NCBI RefSeq assembly: GCF_002068095.1
Contig: NZ_LWIG01000012.1
Span: 1 to 38,083 of the forward strand
DNA: 38,083 nt
Origin: Bradyrhizobium sacchari
GTDB taxonomy: Bacteria; Pseudomonadota; Alphaproteobacteria; Rhizobiales; Xanthobacteraceae
Direction: 5' to 3'
Each line of letters opens with the position of its first letter. Within the stretch, counting starts at the first letter, position 1. The translations under genes and the position numbers were made by a program. Below, in pieces: positions 8,433-16,976 of the stretch. A model generated the notes under the pieces. It was not told the DNA's origin, did no database searches, and worked only from the letters and a program-made list of their open reading frames with translations.

Positions 8433-9675
8433 GATGGTCCAGAATTACGGGCTCGGGCACGGGAATGATGAATTGCCCCTTCCATTGGGGAAGTTGGTTC
8501 AGCTGCGCCACGATCTCCTCGCGCAGGTTCCAGGGCAGGATGAGGACATAGTCGGGGCGCCGTTTTTCGATCTCCTCGGGGGCAAGAACCGGTATTCGCG
8601 TCCCCGGCAGCAGAAGGCCCTGCTTGTGCACGTTGCGATCGACAGTGAAGGCAATAAAGTCACGACCAATTCCGCAATAGTTTAGCAGAGTGTTGCCCTT
8701 CGCAGGAGCGCCATAGGCGGCGACCGATTTCCCCTCCTCGATCAGCCCGATCAGAACGCGCAGCAACGACCGCTTCAGTTGGCCAACGCGATGCCCGAAG
8801 GCCTCATAGGTTGCAAGCCGGTCGAGGCCAGCCTCGACCTCCTCTTGCCTGAGCTGCCTGACTGCGCCCGCAACCGGCGTACCGTCTGCGTGGGCGACAT
8901 AAAGTCGGAGCGACCCGCCATGGGTCGAGAGGCGCTCGAGGTCGATCACCCCCAATCCGTGGCGAGCAAACAGCGGTTCAAGCGCCAACAGCGACAAATA
9001 AGAGTAGTGCTCGTGATAGATCGTGTCGAACTCGACACTGCGGATCATTTCGAGGACATGCGGAAACTCGAACACCGCAACGCCCTGCTCAGCGAGCAAT
9101 AGCTTGAAGCCCGCGACAAAGTCGTTGATGTCGGGCACATGAGCGAGCACGTTGTTGGCAATGATCAAATCCGCGGTGCCACCCTGCTCGCGAAGCCGCG
9201 TCGCCACCTTTGACCCGAAGAACGCGACCTCGGTCGGAACCCGCCGCAACTCCCACGCCGCTTTCGCACAGTTGGCGGCCGGATCGACACCGAGGCATGG
9301 AATGCCGCGTTGGACGAAATATTGCAGCAGATAGCCGTCATTGCTGCCAACCTCGACGACCCGTGAGCCGCCGCCGAGAGCAAGGCGGGAGACGGCTTTC
9401 TCGACGAAGCTGCTCGCATGCGCAAGCCAGCTATCCGAGAACGACGAGAAATAGACATAGTCGGCGTGGAAATGCGTTTCTGGCGTCTCGAAGTCCTCAA
9501 GCTGCACGAGCCAGCAGCAATTGCAGACAAAGCTCTTGAGCGGATAGAAGCGCTCGCTGAACGAGGCGTGGTCGGCACGAACAAACGCGTTCGAGATCGG
9601 CGTCATGCCAAGATCCACCAGCACAGCGGTTAGTGGCGCACCACAGGACCGGCACATCGGAGAGTGAGCGGCCAT
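8410..9675 (-). CDS. Zinc-binding sugar C-methyltransferase, NovU/TylC3 type
   Basis: A 421-residue SAM-dependent methyltransferase with the three-part layout of deoxysugar C-methyltransferases. An N-terminal zinc site uses C8-x2-C11 and C51-x2-C54. The class I SAM domain contains VVEVGSNDGYLLQYF. A C-terminal Rossmann-like domain (SVAAYGAPAKGNTLLNYCG) follows. Relatives such as NovU and TylC3 methylate C5 or C3 of 4-keto-6-deoxy sugars while they are nucleotide-bound. The ATG at 9675 has GGAG about 9 nt upstream; a GTG at 9690 would overlap rfbF. Position directly after rfbF strongly suggests the substrate is a CDP-4-keto-6-deoxyhexose (inference). The methylated carbon cannot be told from sequence. 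Confidence 0.88.
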   Translation of the reverse strand: MAAHSPMCRSCGAPLTAVLVDLGMTPISNAFVRADHASFSERFYPLKSFVCNCCWLVQLEDFETPETHFHADYVYFSSFSDSWLAHASSFVEKAVSRLALGGGSRVVEVGSNDGYLLQYFVQRGIPCLGVDPAANCAKAAWELRRVPTEVAFFGSKVATRLREQGGTADLIIANNVLAHVPDINDFVAGFKLLLAEQGVAVFEFPHVLEMIRSVEFDTIYHEHYSYLSLLALEPLFARHGLGVIDLERLSTHGGSLRLYVAHADGTPVAGAVRQLRQEEVEAGLDRLATYEAFGHRVGQLKRSLLRVLIGLIEEGKSVAAYGAPAKGNTLLNYCGIGRDFIAFTVDRNVHKQGLLLPGTRIPVLAPEEIEKRRPDYVLILPWNLREEIVAQLNQLPQWKGQFIIPVPEPVILDHHGNAKRD

Positions 9676-9680
9676 CGAGG

Positions 9681-10454
9681 CTAGCTCCACTGCCGCCAGG
9701 GCGCGCGGCGTGCTTGCCAGAGCTCCTCAAGCATCATTTTGTCACGCAACGTGTCCATAGGCTGCCAGAAGCCGTAGTGCCGGTAGGCACACAGCTGCTC
9801 ATCGCGAGCCAAGGCCTCAAGGGGCGCCGACTCCCAGGACGTCTTGTCGCCCTCGATCCTTTCGATCACTGCAGGGTTGAGCACAAAGAAACCTCCGTTG
9901 ATGTAGGCATTGTCGCCCGGGGGCTTCTCGACAAACGACTTCACCGCCGAGCCGTCGATCTCCAAGGCACCGTAGCGCCCCGGCGGCCGCACCGCCGTCA
10001 CTGTCGCCTGCCGGCCATGGCTGTGGTGAAACTCGATAGTTGCAGCGATATCGAGGTCCGACAGTCCATCACCATAGGTGAAGCAGAACGGTTCCCGCGG
10101 ATCGAGATAGTCGCGCACGCGCTTGAGGCGGCCGCCGGTGAGCGTCGTCTCTCCGGTGTCCACAAGCGTAATCCGCCAGGGCTCGACGCTGCTCTGATGA
10201 TAGCTGACGCTGTTCTTCGTGGCATCGATGGTGACATCGGAATGATGCAGCACGAAGTTCATGAAGTATTCTTTGATCATGTACCCTTTGTAACCGAGGC
10301 AGATCACGAAATCCGTGATCCCGTGATGCGCGTAGAGCTTCATGATGTGCCAGAGGATCGGCCTTCCGCCAATTTCGATCATGGGCTTCGGCCGCACCAA
10401 TGTCTCTTCCGAAATTCGGGTGCCCATGCCGCCTGCGAGAATGACTGCTTTCAT
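9681..10454 (-). CDS. rfbF: Glucose-1-phosphate cytidylyltransferase
   Basis: Makes CDP-D-glucose and pyrophosphate from glucose-1-phosphate and CTP, the first committed step toward CDP-linked deoxysugars. The 257-residue protein starts with the nucleotidyltransferase signature GGMGTRISEETLVRPKPM. LGYKGYMIKEYF, TYGDGLSDLD with the metal-binding Asp, and the C-terminal GFWQPMDTLRD are all typical of RfbF. Length equals that of known RfbF proteins. It lies 12 bp after a GT2 gene and 5 bp before the C-methyltransferase. Confidence 0.96.
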   Translation of the reverse strand: MKAVILAGGMGTRISEETLVRPKPMIEIGGRPILWHIMKLYAHHGITDFVICLGYKGYMIKEYFMNFVLHHSDVTIDATKNSVSYHQSSVEPWRITLVDTGETTLTGGRLKRVRDYLDPREPFCFTYGDGLSDLDIAATIEFHHSHGRQATVTAVRPPGRYGALEIDGSAVKSFVEKPPGDNAYINGGFFVLNPAVIERIEGDKTSWESAPLEALARDEQLCAYRHYGFWQPMDTLRDKMMLEELWQARRAPWRQWS

Positions 10455-10466
10455 CTAAATGACTCC

Positions 10467-11402
10467 TTACCCGATGGCCCGTGATCCCAGGACATAAGCC
10501 CGAATTCGCGCAAGTACCCGGATGACGCGGCGGCGAAAGGCCCAATGCTCATAATCAAACGCCGCCCTGCCCGACTTCCAATAGTCATATGCCGACCTCA
10601 GTGCCAGCACGCCCGCCGTGAACAGCCGATAGCCACTGCCCGCTGCAGCCAAGCGATAGCCCTCGAAATAAGTTTCGCGCTCCTGTCGCGGATAGATTTG
10701 CGAACGCGGATTCGTTATCGATCCCACGGTTTCGCCTACGACGCGCTTTCGAAGGACCACTCGATCGTCGATGACCAGATTGAAGCGACACAAATGGCCA
10801 TAGACCAAATTCATATCGCTGCCCCACGTGGATGGACGCCCGCGAAATTTATCGAGTGTCTTCGAGAGAGACTGGCGACGAAAAATGGAGTAGATCAGAT
10901 TGGCCTTGCCCATGATTTCCGGCTCCCAAAGGAAGCGAGCCAAGTCTCCGGATTTCAGCCAAGTCGATTCGAAACGCTTGAAGCTTGGATAAGTCCGCAC
11001 GATTTCATCGCGCTCGTCTATATTGACGACCTGACAGAACCATGCGGATGCACGTGGATTGGCCTGCAACGCCGCAACGCCTCTTTCGAGGAAGTCGGCC
11101 GGCCATAAGTCGTCGTCGGACGCCCACAAGAAGAGCGGCGCCCGCGCCTGGTCGTAGACGAACCAGAAATTTCCTTCTGCCCCTTGGTTAAGAGGCTGCC
11201 GCACGTATCGAAGTCGAGCGTCTTCACTAGCATAAAGCTCGCACAACCGCCTGACCTCGGGATTTGGCGAGGCGTTGTCCGAGATGATCAACTCAAAATC
11301 TCCAAACGTTTGATGCCGGAAACCGTCAAGTACACGCTGGAGCAACTCGGGACGATTGTAAGTCGGAAGACCTATCGAAATCTGCGGCAAGACCGCGTTC
11401 AT
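10467..11402 (-). CDS. Family 2 (GT-A) glycosyltransferase
   Basis: A 311-residue GT2: ISIGLPTYNRPELLQRVL, LIISDNASPNPEVR and WASDDDLW, an aspartate-rich metal-binding motif. I start at the ATG at 11402, which overlaps the preceding stop codon as ATGA and has AAGGGG about 9 nt upstream. The longer frame to 11456 adds 18 unconserved residues. It is clearly paralogous to the next gene upstream: both share the GLPTYNRPE/GIPTYNRPE start and the SDNAS segment, suggesting a duplicated pair that diverged in acceptor choice. Confidence 0.88.
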   Translation of the reverse strand: MNAVLPQISIGLPTYNRPELLQRVLDGFRHQTFGDFELIISDNASPNPEVRRLCELYASEDARLRYVRQPLNQGAEGNFWFVYDQARAPLFLWASDDDLWPADFLERGVAALQANPRASAWFCQVVNIDERDEIVRTYPSFKRFESTWLKSGDLARFLWEPEIMGKANLIYSIFRRQSLSKTLDKFRGRPSTWGSDMNLVYGHLCRFNLVIDDRVVLRKRVVGETVGSITNPRSQIYPRQERETYFEGYRLAAAGSGYRLFTAGVLALRSAYDYWKSGRAAFDYEHWAFRRRVIRVLARIRAYVLGSRAIG

Positions 11403-12313
11403 GGAGCGCCCCTTCGCCGTGGCTTCCAACGCAGTACGAAATACAGTTCGTGGCATCTTATGCGAAATGCGACCAGCCGGCGCAAGGCTTGCGCCTGTAT
11501 TCTGTCAGGAATCACATCGTCAATGGTGGCCGACACCTCGCTGATGACCCCCGAATGGTATTTGTGAAGCGGCCGAAACGAACGAAAGTAGTCTCCCCAT
11601 TTCGCAGGGACCGGATATCGGCCGCCGATCTGCTCCCACCTCGCCTGCTCACACACCGACTTCGCCGCGATCTTGTACATGCCGACCGTCGGCAAAACCC
11701 TTATATTACCCTGCGCAGCAAGCAATATAAGAAGTGGAATCTCGTTAAATGTGGGCCCAATCCAATCAAGCACCGACCGCCCACCATATTTTAGAAATTT
11801 CGCCCGATAGACGCCATAGAAGAGCTTGTCGAAATTATTCCTGATGAGGTGTTGGACGCGTTCGTACGCGGAAGCCGAGGAGAAGTCGTAGAATGCCTCC
11901 CCTTCCGCGAAGAACTCAAAAAGACCGTCCGTAACCTCGTACTGACCTTCCATCTGACACAGCGCCAGCGACGGATCGCGCTCCAACTCGTTCACACACC
12001 TCGCTATGAAGAACGGCTCCCAGCGGTCGTCGTCCGCGGCCCAAAGAAAGAATTCCCCTGCTACTTCGTCTATCAGTGAACGAAAATTTGCTAGCGGGCC
12101 CAGGTTTGTCTCGTGGCGGTGATAGCTTACGCGTGGATCAGAGCGCATGCGATCCTGAACGACCTCGGCAACCCTCGGATCCTCCGATGCGTTGTCGGAG
12201 ACGAGGATTTGCAAATTTCCGTGGGACTGACAGCAAATGAGGTCCAACGCGCGAGCCAGCTTCTCCGGTCGGTTGTAGGTAGGAATCCCGACGGTGACGA
12301 GAGAATTGCTCAT
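11399..12313 (-). CDS. Family 2 (GT-A) glycosyltransferase
   Basis: A 304-residue GT2 with VTVGIPTYNRPEKLARAL, ILVSDNASEDPR and FLWAADDDRWEP. The ATG at 12313 lies 17 nt after the preceding stop; an in-frame start at 12436 would add 41 residues encoded inside the upstream gene and lacking GT2 similarity. It is the sister of the following gene and overlaps it by 4 bp. The C-terminal half (residues 150-300) is less conserved and probably forms the acceptor site. Local base composition is lower in GC than rfbF or galE, as is common for glycosyltransferase genes exchanged between O-antigen loci. Confidence 0.87.
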   Translation of the reverse strand: MSNSLVTVGIPTYNRPEKLARALDLICCQSHGNLQILVSDNASEDPRVAEVVQDRMRSDPRVSYHRHETNLGPLANFRSLIDEVAGEFFLWAADDDRWEPFFIARCVNELERDPSLALCQMEGQYEVTDGLFEFFAEGEAFYDFSSASAYERVQHLIRNNFDKLFYGVYRAKFLKYGGRSVLDWIGPTFNEIPLLILLAAQGNIRVLPTVGMYKIAAKSVCEQARWEQIGGRYPVPAKWGDYFRSFRPLHKYHSGVISEVSATIDDVIPDRIQAQALRRLVAFRIRCHELYFVLRWKPRRRGAP

Positions 12314-12330
12314 CGCTCGCTGTGCCGCCA

Positions 12331-13098
12331 CTAGTACATTCGCTTCAGATAGCCGTCGGGACCGACGGTAATCAGGAGCCTGTGTTGAATGCTCTTGTCG
12401 ACTTCGAATTCCGGATGGCGCCTGAGGAATTCCCAAGTTGCGGTCTTTGCGTTGTTTCCCTTTCCCCAGGGGCGATCTCGGAACGCGTCGGCCGGCATGT
12501 CCTCGATCGCGGTGTCAAATACGATGCAGTAGCTGTCGACGGTTGTAAGCGGCGCATAGGCGTCCAGCTCCGCGAGAACATGATCGTGCGTGTGATTGCT
12601 GTCGAGCAAGACCAACACGCTGCGCTTGCCGGCGGCCTTCAGCTTTACTTCGGAAATGACCTCCGCTGCGACGCTCGATCCCTCAATCATCACGATGCGG
12701 CGCGCCATGGGATGCGCCTCGATGGCCGCTCGGTTATGGGCGCGAATGTCGATGTCGATACCCACTACCTGCGCATCCTGCGGGCCTCCCGACATCGCGT
12801 TCAGCTCCAGCATGGAGGAGGAGAAGATCAACGATCCGCCGTGCGCGATGCCGGTTTCGATAATGAGGTCGGGTTTGACCGACCAGATGATTTCCTGAAC
12901 AGCGAGAATGTCCTGCGGGAATTGAATAATGGGTCGTCCCATCCACGAGAAATGGTAGGTGTACTTATGCTTGAGGGTCTCGACCATCCACTGACGGGAA
13001 AGAGACTGGACATCTACGTCGCGTCCCATTTCCTCGATTTCCTGCGCGACCTCGGTCTGGAAATCTCGATGAGCGCGCGGGCTATCCTCAGCCATCAT
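12331..13098 (-). CDS. CmcI/rhamnosyl O-methyltransferase family protein
   Basis: A 255-residue SAM-dependent methyltransferase of the family often misnamed 'cephalosporin hydroxylase', which includes CmcI and mycobacterial rhamnosyl O-methyltransferases. Diagnostic segments are LIIETGIAHGGSLIFSSS (SAM loop), VVGIDIDIRAHNR and VLVLLDSNHTHDHVLAEL (metal-site region with DSNH). I prefer the third possible start codon (13098) because AAGG lies 6 nt before it; the ATG at 13104 directly abuts that AAGG. In an O-antigen operon it most likely O-methylates a sugar in the chain, perhaps as a terminal cap (inference). Confidence 0.85.
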   Translation of the reverse strand: MMAEDSPRAHRDFQTEVAQEIEEMGRDVDVQSLSRQWMVETLKHKYTYHFSWMGRPIIQFPQDILAVQEIIWSVKPDLIIETGIAHGGSLIFSSSMLELNAMSGGPQDAQVVGIDIDIRAHNRAAIEAHPMARRIVMIEGSSVAAEVISEVKLKAAGKRSVLVLLDSNHTHDHVLAELDAYAPLTTVDSYCIVFDTAIEDMPADAFRDRPWGKGNNAKTATWEFLRRHPEFEVDKSIQHRLLITVGPDGYLKRMY

Positions 13099-13116
13099 AA
13101 CCATCCTTAAGTTGAA

Positions 13117-14268
13117 TTAGTATTGACCCAGAGCCCGGCTCCGGGACTGCTCGTCAAAGACCCGACGAATGGTTTCGATGACTCTGTCCTGCTCATCATC
13201 TGTGATGTCGTGATAGCTGGGCAGGTTCATGGAGCGAAGAGGAATGTCCCACGCGTTCCGATTGGTCGGGGCGTCATCGAACATCGGCAAGCCTGACAAC
13301 GGGTGAAAAAACACGCGCGCGTCGATGTTCTGGGCAGCAAAGGCGCGGCTCAATTGGTCGCGTGTGACCCCGGTCTCCTCATCAAACACGGCAGTTGGCA
13401 TCCAAGCCCCGTTTACTACGTTGGTAGGTTCAGGATTCATTCGGACACCCAAAAGATTCCGTAGACGCTCGCGATAGTACTGGAAGATCTGCCGCTTGCG
13501 ACGAACCAACTCATCGACCCGTTCCATCTGTGCGCAACCAAGGGCAGCCTGGATATTTGACATCTTGTATTTGAAGCCGACGGCATCGGGCCAGAACTGC
13601 TTCGTCTGCCCGCGTGAGCGACCGTGATTTGAGAGCGTCAGCACTCTGTCGTAAAGAGTAGGATCATTGGTTACGAACATCCCGCCTTCGCCAGTCGTCA
13701 CCGTCTTGGTGCCATGAAACGAGAAGGCTCCGAACTGTCCCATGCTGCCGGCGCGTTTGCCGTCATATTCGGAACCGATCGCTTCGGCCGCATCTTCAAT
13801 CACGGGAATGCCGTGCGCCTCGCCGATTCTCAGCAGCCGTTCCATCTCGCACATATTGCCGTAGAGATGAACCGCCAGAATGGCCTTGGTGCGGGGCGTG
13901 ATTGCCGCCTCTACGAGATCCGGATCGAGACACCAGCTGTCGTGTCGAATATCCACGAAGATTGGCCGGGCGCCGAGATGGACGATCGGAGCCGCGGATG
14001 CGATCCAGTTCGTGTCGGCCATGACGACTTCATCGCCCGGGCCAACTCCCAACGCTGCCATTCCCATGTGCAGTGCACCGGTGCAGCTCGACGTCGCGAT
14101 CGCGTAAGCCGTGCCGAGGTAATCCTTGAACGCTGCCTCGAAGCGATTGATGTAATCATAGCAATTCTCGCCCCACCCATTTGCAGCCGCGTCGGCAGCG
14201 TAGCGGGTTTCGAGCTCGGTTATGGACGGTTTGGTATAGAGAATGCGCGATGGCTTAGATGCGACCAT
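13117..14268 (-). CDS. DegT/DnrJ/EryC1 sugar aminotransferase, perosamine-synthase-like
   Basis: A 383-residue PLP-dependent fold-type I enzyme. D159 (PVIEDAAEAIGSE) should hold the pyridine nitrogen, and K188 in FSFHGTKTVTTGEGG should form the Schiff base. The lysine marks it as an aminotransferase rather than a ColD/RfbH-type dehydrase, which has histidine there. Likely reaction: 4-amination of GDP-4-keto-6-deoxymannose to GDP-perosamine; the CDP-4-keto-6-deoxyglucose made by RfbF/RfbG is the alternative. The ATG at 14268 has GGGAG upstream; the longer frame to 14481 runs back into the epimerase gene. No N-acyltransferase is adjacent. Confidence 0.88.
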   Translation of the reverse strand: MVASKPSRILYTKPSITELETRYAADAAANGWGENCYDYINRFEAAFKDYLGTAYAIATSSCTGALHMGMAALGVGPGDEVVMADTNWIASAAPIVHLGARPIFVDIRHDSWCLDPDLVEAAITPRTKAILAVHLYGNMCEMERLLRIGEAHGIPVIEDAAEAIGSEYDGKRAGSMGQFGAFSFHGTKTVTTGEGGMFVTNDPTLYDRVLTLSNHGRSRGQTKQFWPDAVGFKYKMSNIQAALGCAQMERVDELVRRKRQIFQYYRERLRNLLGVRMNPEPTNVVNGAWMPTAVFDEETGVTRDQLSRAFAAQNIDARVFFHPLSGLPMFDDAPTNRNAWDIPLRSMNLPSYHDITDDEQDRVIETIRRVFDEQSRSRALGQY

Positions 14269-14287
14269 GTTAGCTCGCTCCCACTTA

Positions 14288-14830
14288 TCACAATCGGATG
14301 CCGGCAAACGAGGGAGGCAGCGCTCTGTCGCGCTCGGAAATGATGATATTCGCCACCGGCCAATCGATCGCGAGAATCGGATCATCGAAGCGAAAACCTG
14401 CGCCGGCGTCGGGCACGTAAGCCGGCGTGATTTCATAGTCGACCTCGGTATTGTCTTCCAGGCTTTGAAAACCGTGTGCAAAGCCCTTAGGAATGTAGAG
14501 CATCAGCCGGTTGTCAGCAGTCAGCTCCTCACCGTGCCATTGGCCATAGGTCGGTGAGCTATCGCGGAGATCGACGATGACGTCGAAAATCGCTCCGCGG
14601 GCGCAACGCACGATCTTGGTCTCGAGATGTGGAGGGGCCTGGAAGTGTAACCCGCGAAGCGTTCCGGCACGCGCGTTGAACGATATCGAACGCTGCACCA
14701 GATCGGCCTCGAGACCACGCGCTCGAAACGTATCGGCACAAAAACGCCGCGCAAATGCCCCACGCTCGTCCGTCATCAACTGGGGGGTAATGCGAAAGGC
14801 GCCAGCAAGCCCGAGGGGATGAAAAATCAT
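14288..14830 (-). CDS. RfbC-like 3,5-epimerase of a 4-keto-6-deoxy nucleotide sugar
   Basis: A 180-residue cupin with the full RfbC pattern: DERGAFARRF, SISFNARAGTLRGLHFQ with the catalytic His, and MLYIPKGFAHGFQSL. RfbC inverts C3 and C5 of dTDP-4-keto-6-deoxyglucose, but there are no dTDP-sugar genes here, so the substrate is more likely the CDP sugar made by RfbG (inference). Single-site (C3 or C5) epimerases share these motifs. The ATG at 14830 is preferred: GAGAGAG lies 8 nt upstream and the family start (MIFHPLGL) follows immediately. An ATG at 14860 would overlap wzt by 8 bp. Confidence 0.9.
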   Translation of the reverse strand: MIFHPLGLAGAFRITPQLMTDERGAFARRFCADTFRARGLEADLVQRSISFNARAGTLRGLHFQAPPHLETKIVRCARGAIFDVIVDLRDSSPTYGQWHGEELTADNRLMLYIPKGFAHGFQSLEDNTEVDYEITPAYVPDAGAGFRFDDPILAIDWPVANIIISERDRALPPSFAGIRL

Positions 14831-14852
14831 TGGAACAGCTCTCTCGGACGAA

Positions 14853-16103
14853 TCAGCCATCGGTCAGCGCAACGTTCCAGTCAATCGTCGGCCTGACGAC
14901 GCCCGGAATATCGAACCCGACGCCGAGACCTTGCTTCTCAGACACACGGAATCGCAGGACTTCCTGGGTGTAGAAGTGGATCAGCATCGGATTTAAGGAC
15001 GTCAGGGCGATTGAAATCACGTAAAAACCGGTATTGAGAAATGAAGCCGGAATCCACATCGTAGACTTGTAAACTCCCGGGACCAGTTCTTCTTCTTGCT
15101 GGGGAGAGCTAACAAATGCGCACTGATCTTGCATGAAGACGTGGAAATTCGGCAGCAGACCGTAACCTGGCTTCAACACCTCGAATGTCATTTCCAGACC
15201 GATCTTCTCGCCTCGATCGAAATCCTCGCGCTCCTTCAGATCGGCGTCAAGGATACGCGCGCCGCAAAGGCGCGCGATGTCGTCGCCAGGCCTGGAGTCC
15301 CAGGCGAAATCGAGCGAGGCGCGAGCTCTTCTGTTTTCACTGGAGAAATAAATATCAGCGATCGCACGCGGCCTATCGATCGCCTGAATGGCACCTTTCT
15401 CGAGCAGTACACATTCGGAACAGAAATTGATTACGGTGTTCATGTGATGACTGACGAAAACGACTGTACGTCCGTCGCTCGTTACTTCTTTCATTTTCGC
15501 CAGACATTTTCGCTGAAACTCCGCGTCCCCGACGGCGAGAACCTCGTCGATTATCAGAATTTCGGGATCGAGGTGCGCGGCAATCGCGAAAGCCAACCGC
15601 ATATGCATACCGCTCGAAAAGCGTTTGACCGGGGTATCAATAAAAGCTTCGACACCGGAAAAATCGACTATCTCATCGAACTTTCGGGCTATCTCGCCGC
15701 GGCTCATGCCAAGAATTGCGCCGTTGAGAAACACGTTTTCCCGGCCGCTCAGTTCAGGATGAAATCCGGTTCCGACCTCCAGCAGCGCGCCAGCGCGGCC
15801 GTTTAATTTCAATTCTCCAGTGGTCGGCGCGGTGATCTGCGCCATGATCTTGAGCAGTGTGCTCTTACCGGATCCATTGCGTCCGATGATTCCGACCACC
15901 TTGCCCTGCTCGATGGTCAGGCTGACGTCCTTGAGCGCCCAGAAGGGCTCAACATCGACCGCCGAGTAGTCCTCATCAAGCGATCTTCCAACCAGCCTGC
16001 TTCCCCATTGGGAGATAGTCTGAGACAGCAACCGCGTACGAGTGTGATGGACACCGCGGAAATATTCTTTGCCGACACCACGCACTTCGATTGCCGCAGT
16101 CAT
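14853..16103 (-). CDS. wzt: O-antigen ABC exporter ATPase with C-terminal glycan-binding-type domain
   Basis: A 416-residue ATPase driving export of finished O-antigen across the inner membrane. Walker A is GRNGSGKST (74-82), the signature FSSGMHMRLAFA (162-173), Walker B ILIIDE (182-187) and the switch histidine is in VSHH (217-220). The first 250 residues are an ordinary Wzt ATPase. The remaining 160 or so match the placement of the Wzt C-terminal beta-sandwich that in E. coli O9a recognises the capped chain end. Its presence predicts that export is coupled to a specific terminal modification. The gene lies 42 bp after wzm. Confidence 0.94.
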   Translation of the reverse strand: MTAAIEVRGVGKEYFRGVHHTRTRLLSQTISQWGSRLVGRSLDEDYSAVDVEPFWALKDVSLTIEQGKVVGIIGRNGSGKSTLLKIMAQITAPTTGELKLNGRAGALLEVGTGFHPELSGRENVFLNGAILGMSRGEIARKFDEIVDFSGVEAFIDTPVKRFSSGMHMRLAFAIAAHLDPEILIIDEVLAVGDAEFQRKCLAKMKEVTSDGRTVVFVSHHMNTVINFCSECVLLEKGAIQAIDRPRAIADIYFSSENRRARASLDFAWDSRPGDDIARLCGARILDADLKEREDFDRGEKIGLEMTFEVLKPGYGLLPNFHVFMQDQCAFVSSPQQEEELVPGVYKSTMWIPASFLNTGFYVISIALTSLNPMLIHFYTQEVLRFRVSEKQGLGVGFDIPGVVRPTIDWNVALTDG

Positions 16104-16145
16104 CCTAACTCCTCGTTGAAGCGAATTTTTGAGTGATTTCGCCGG

Positions 16146-16976
16146 TCAGATCCGATCGACAATGGTGCCTTCCATGTTCCGGAACATGCGCGCGCCCCCC
16201 CAGAAGAGAATCACAATTGTCATGATAAATACCCCGATCCCGGCCAGGGACGGAGCATTTGTCCCAAGCACCGCCCACCGCATCGAATCGACCATCACCG
16301 CTACCGGGCTGAGTTCGTACAGCCACCGGATCTTCTCCGGCACCAGGGAGGCCGGATAGACGATCGGGCTGAGGTACATCGCAATCTGAAGCACGAAGGG
16401 CATCACGATTCCGATGTCGCGGTAGACGGCGTTTAGCGGGGCGAGCCAGAGCACGATGCCGTAGCCGAACAGGGCGACCGCGAGGATAATGAGCGGGGCA
16501 AAAATCACCGTCCAGCTCAGATGAGCCCCAAAAAGGGCTGTCAAAAGCACCAGCGCGAAAATCGCGATCAGGCAATCCACTCCTGCCGCAATCGGCGAAA
16601 CCAGGGGAATGATCATCCGCGGAAACGACACCTTAGTGATCAACGCGCTGCTCGTGACGAGGCTGCTGCCCCCCTCACTCACGACGCGGGTGAAGTATTG
16701 CCAGACGGCGATGCCGGCAAAGGCGAACAGCGGGTACGAGCCGTCCTGATCGGGAATGCGGATAAAAAATACGAACACTGTGGTGAAGATTGCGGTCGTG
16801 ACTAAAGGCTGCAGCAGCACCCAGAGCAAACCTACGGTGGTCTGTCGATAGCGAACGGAGATTTCGCGACGCGCCAGCACCAGCACCAGCTCGCGATGCG
16901 CCCAGATACCCGCGACGTCCTCGGCGAACGATCGTTCGCTGTGCGGCTTAATGATCTTGACTGTCACAGAGGTCAT
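16146..16976 (-). CDS. wzm: O-antigen ABC exporter permease
   Basis: A 276-residue ABC-2 type permease. After a cytoplasmic N-terminus with the amphipathic coupling segment ELVLVLARREISVRYRQT, about six membrane helices follow, including VGLLWVLLQPLVTTAIFTTV, a pair around 110-165, and the C-terminal IGVFIMTIVILFWGG. LNAVYRDIG and LYELSPVAVMVDSMR are typical of Wzm/TagG-type proteins. The start codon overlaps the galE stop by 4 bp (ATGA). With Wzt it forms the exporter for undecaprenyl-linked glycan. Near its 3' end the coding strand has a run of seven G. Confidence 0.94.
   Translation of the reverse strand: MTSVTVKIIKPHSERSFAEDVAGIWAHRELVLVLARREISVRYRQTTVGLLWVLLQPLVTTAIFTTVFVFFIRIPDQDGSYPLFAFAGIAVWQYFTRVVSEGGSSLVTSSALITKVSFPRMIIPLVSPIAAGVDCLIAIFALVLLTALFGAHLSWTVIFAPLIILAVALFGYGIVLWLAPLNAVYRDIGIVMPFVLQIAMYLSPIVYPASLVPEKIRWLYELSPVAVMVDSMRWAVLGTNAPSLAGIGVFIMTIVILFWGGARMFRNMEGTIVDRI

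Noticed and set aside
13117..14268. RfbH/ColD-type 3-dehydrase assignment for the DegT-family enzyme
   Set aside because: The PLP lysine is present (K188 in FHGTK). ColD/RfbH enzymes have histidine there, so an aminotransferase fits better.
16195..16201. Seven-C run near the 3' end of wzm as a contingency tract
   Set aside because: Seven bases in a high-GC coding region is not exceptional, and a frameshift there would alter only the extreme C-terminus.
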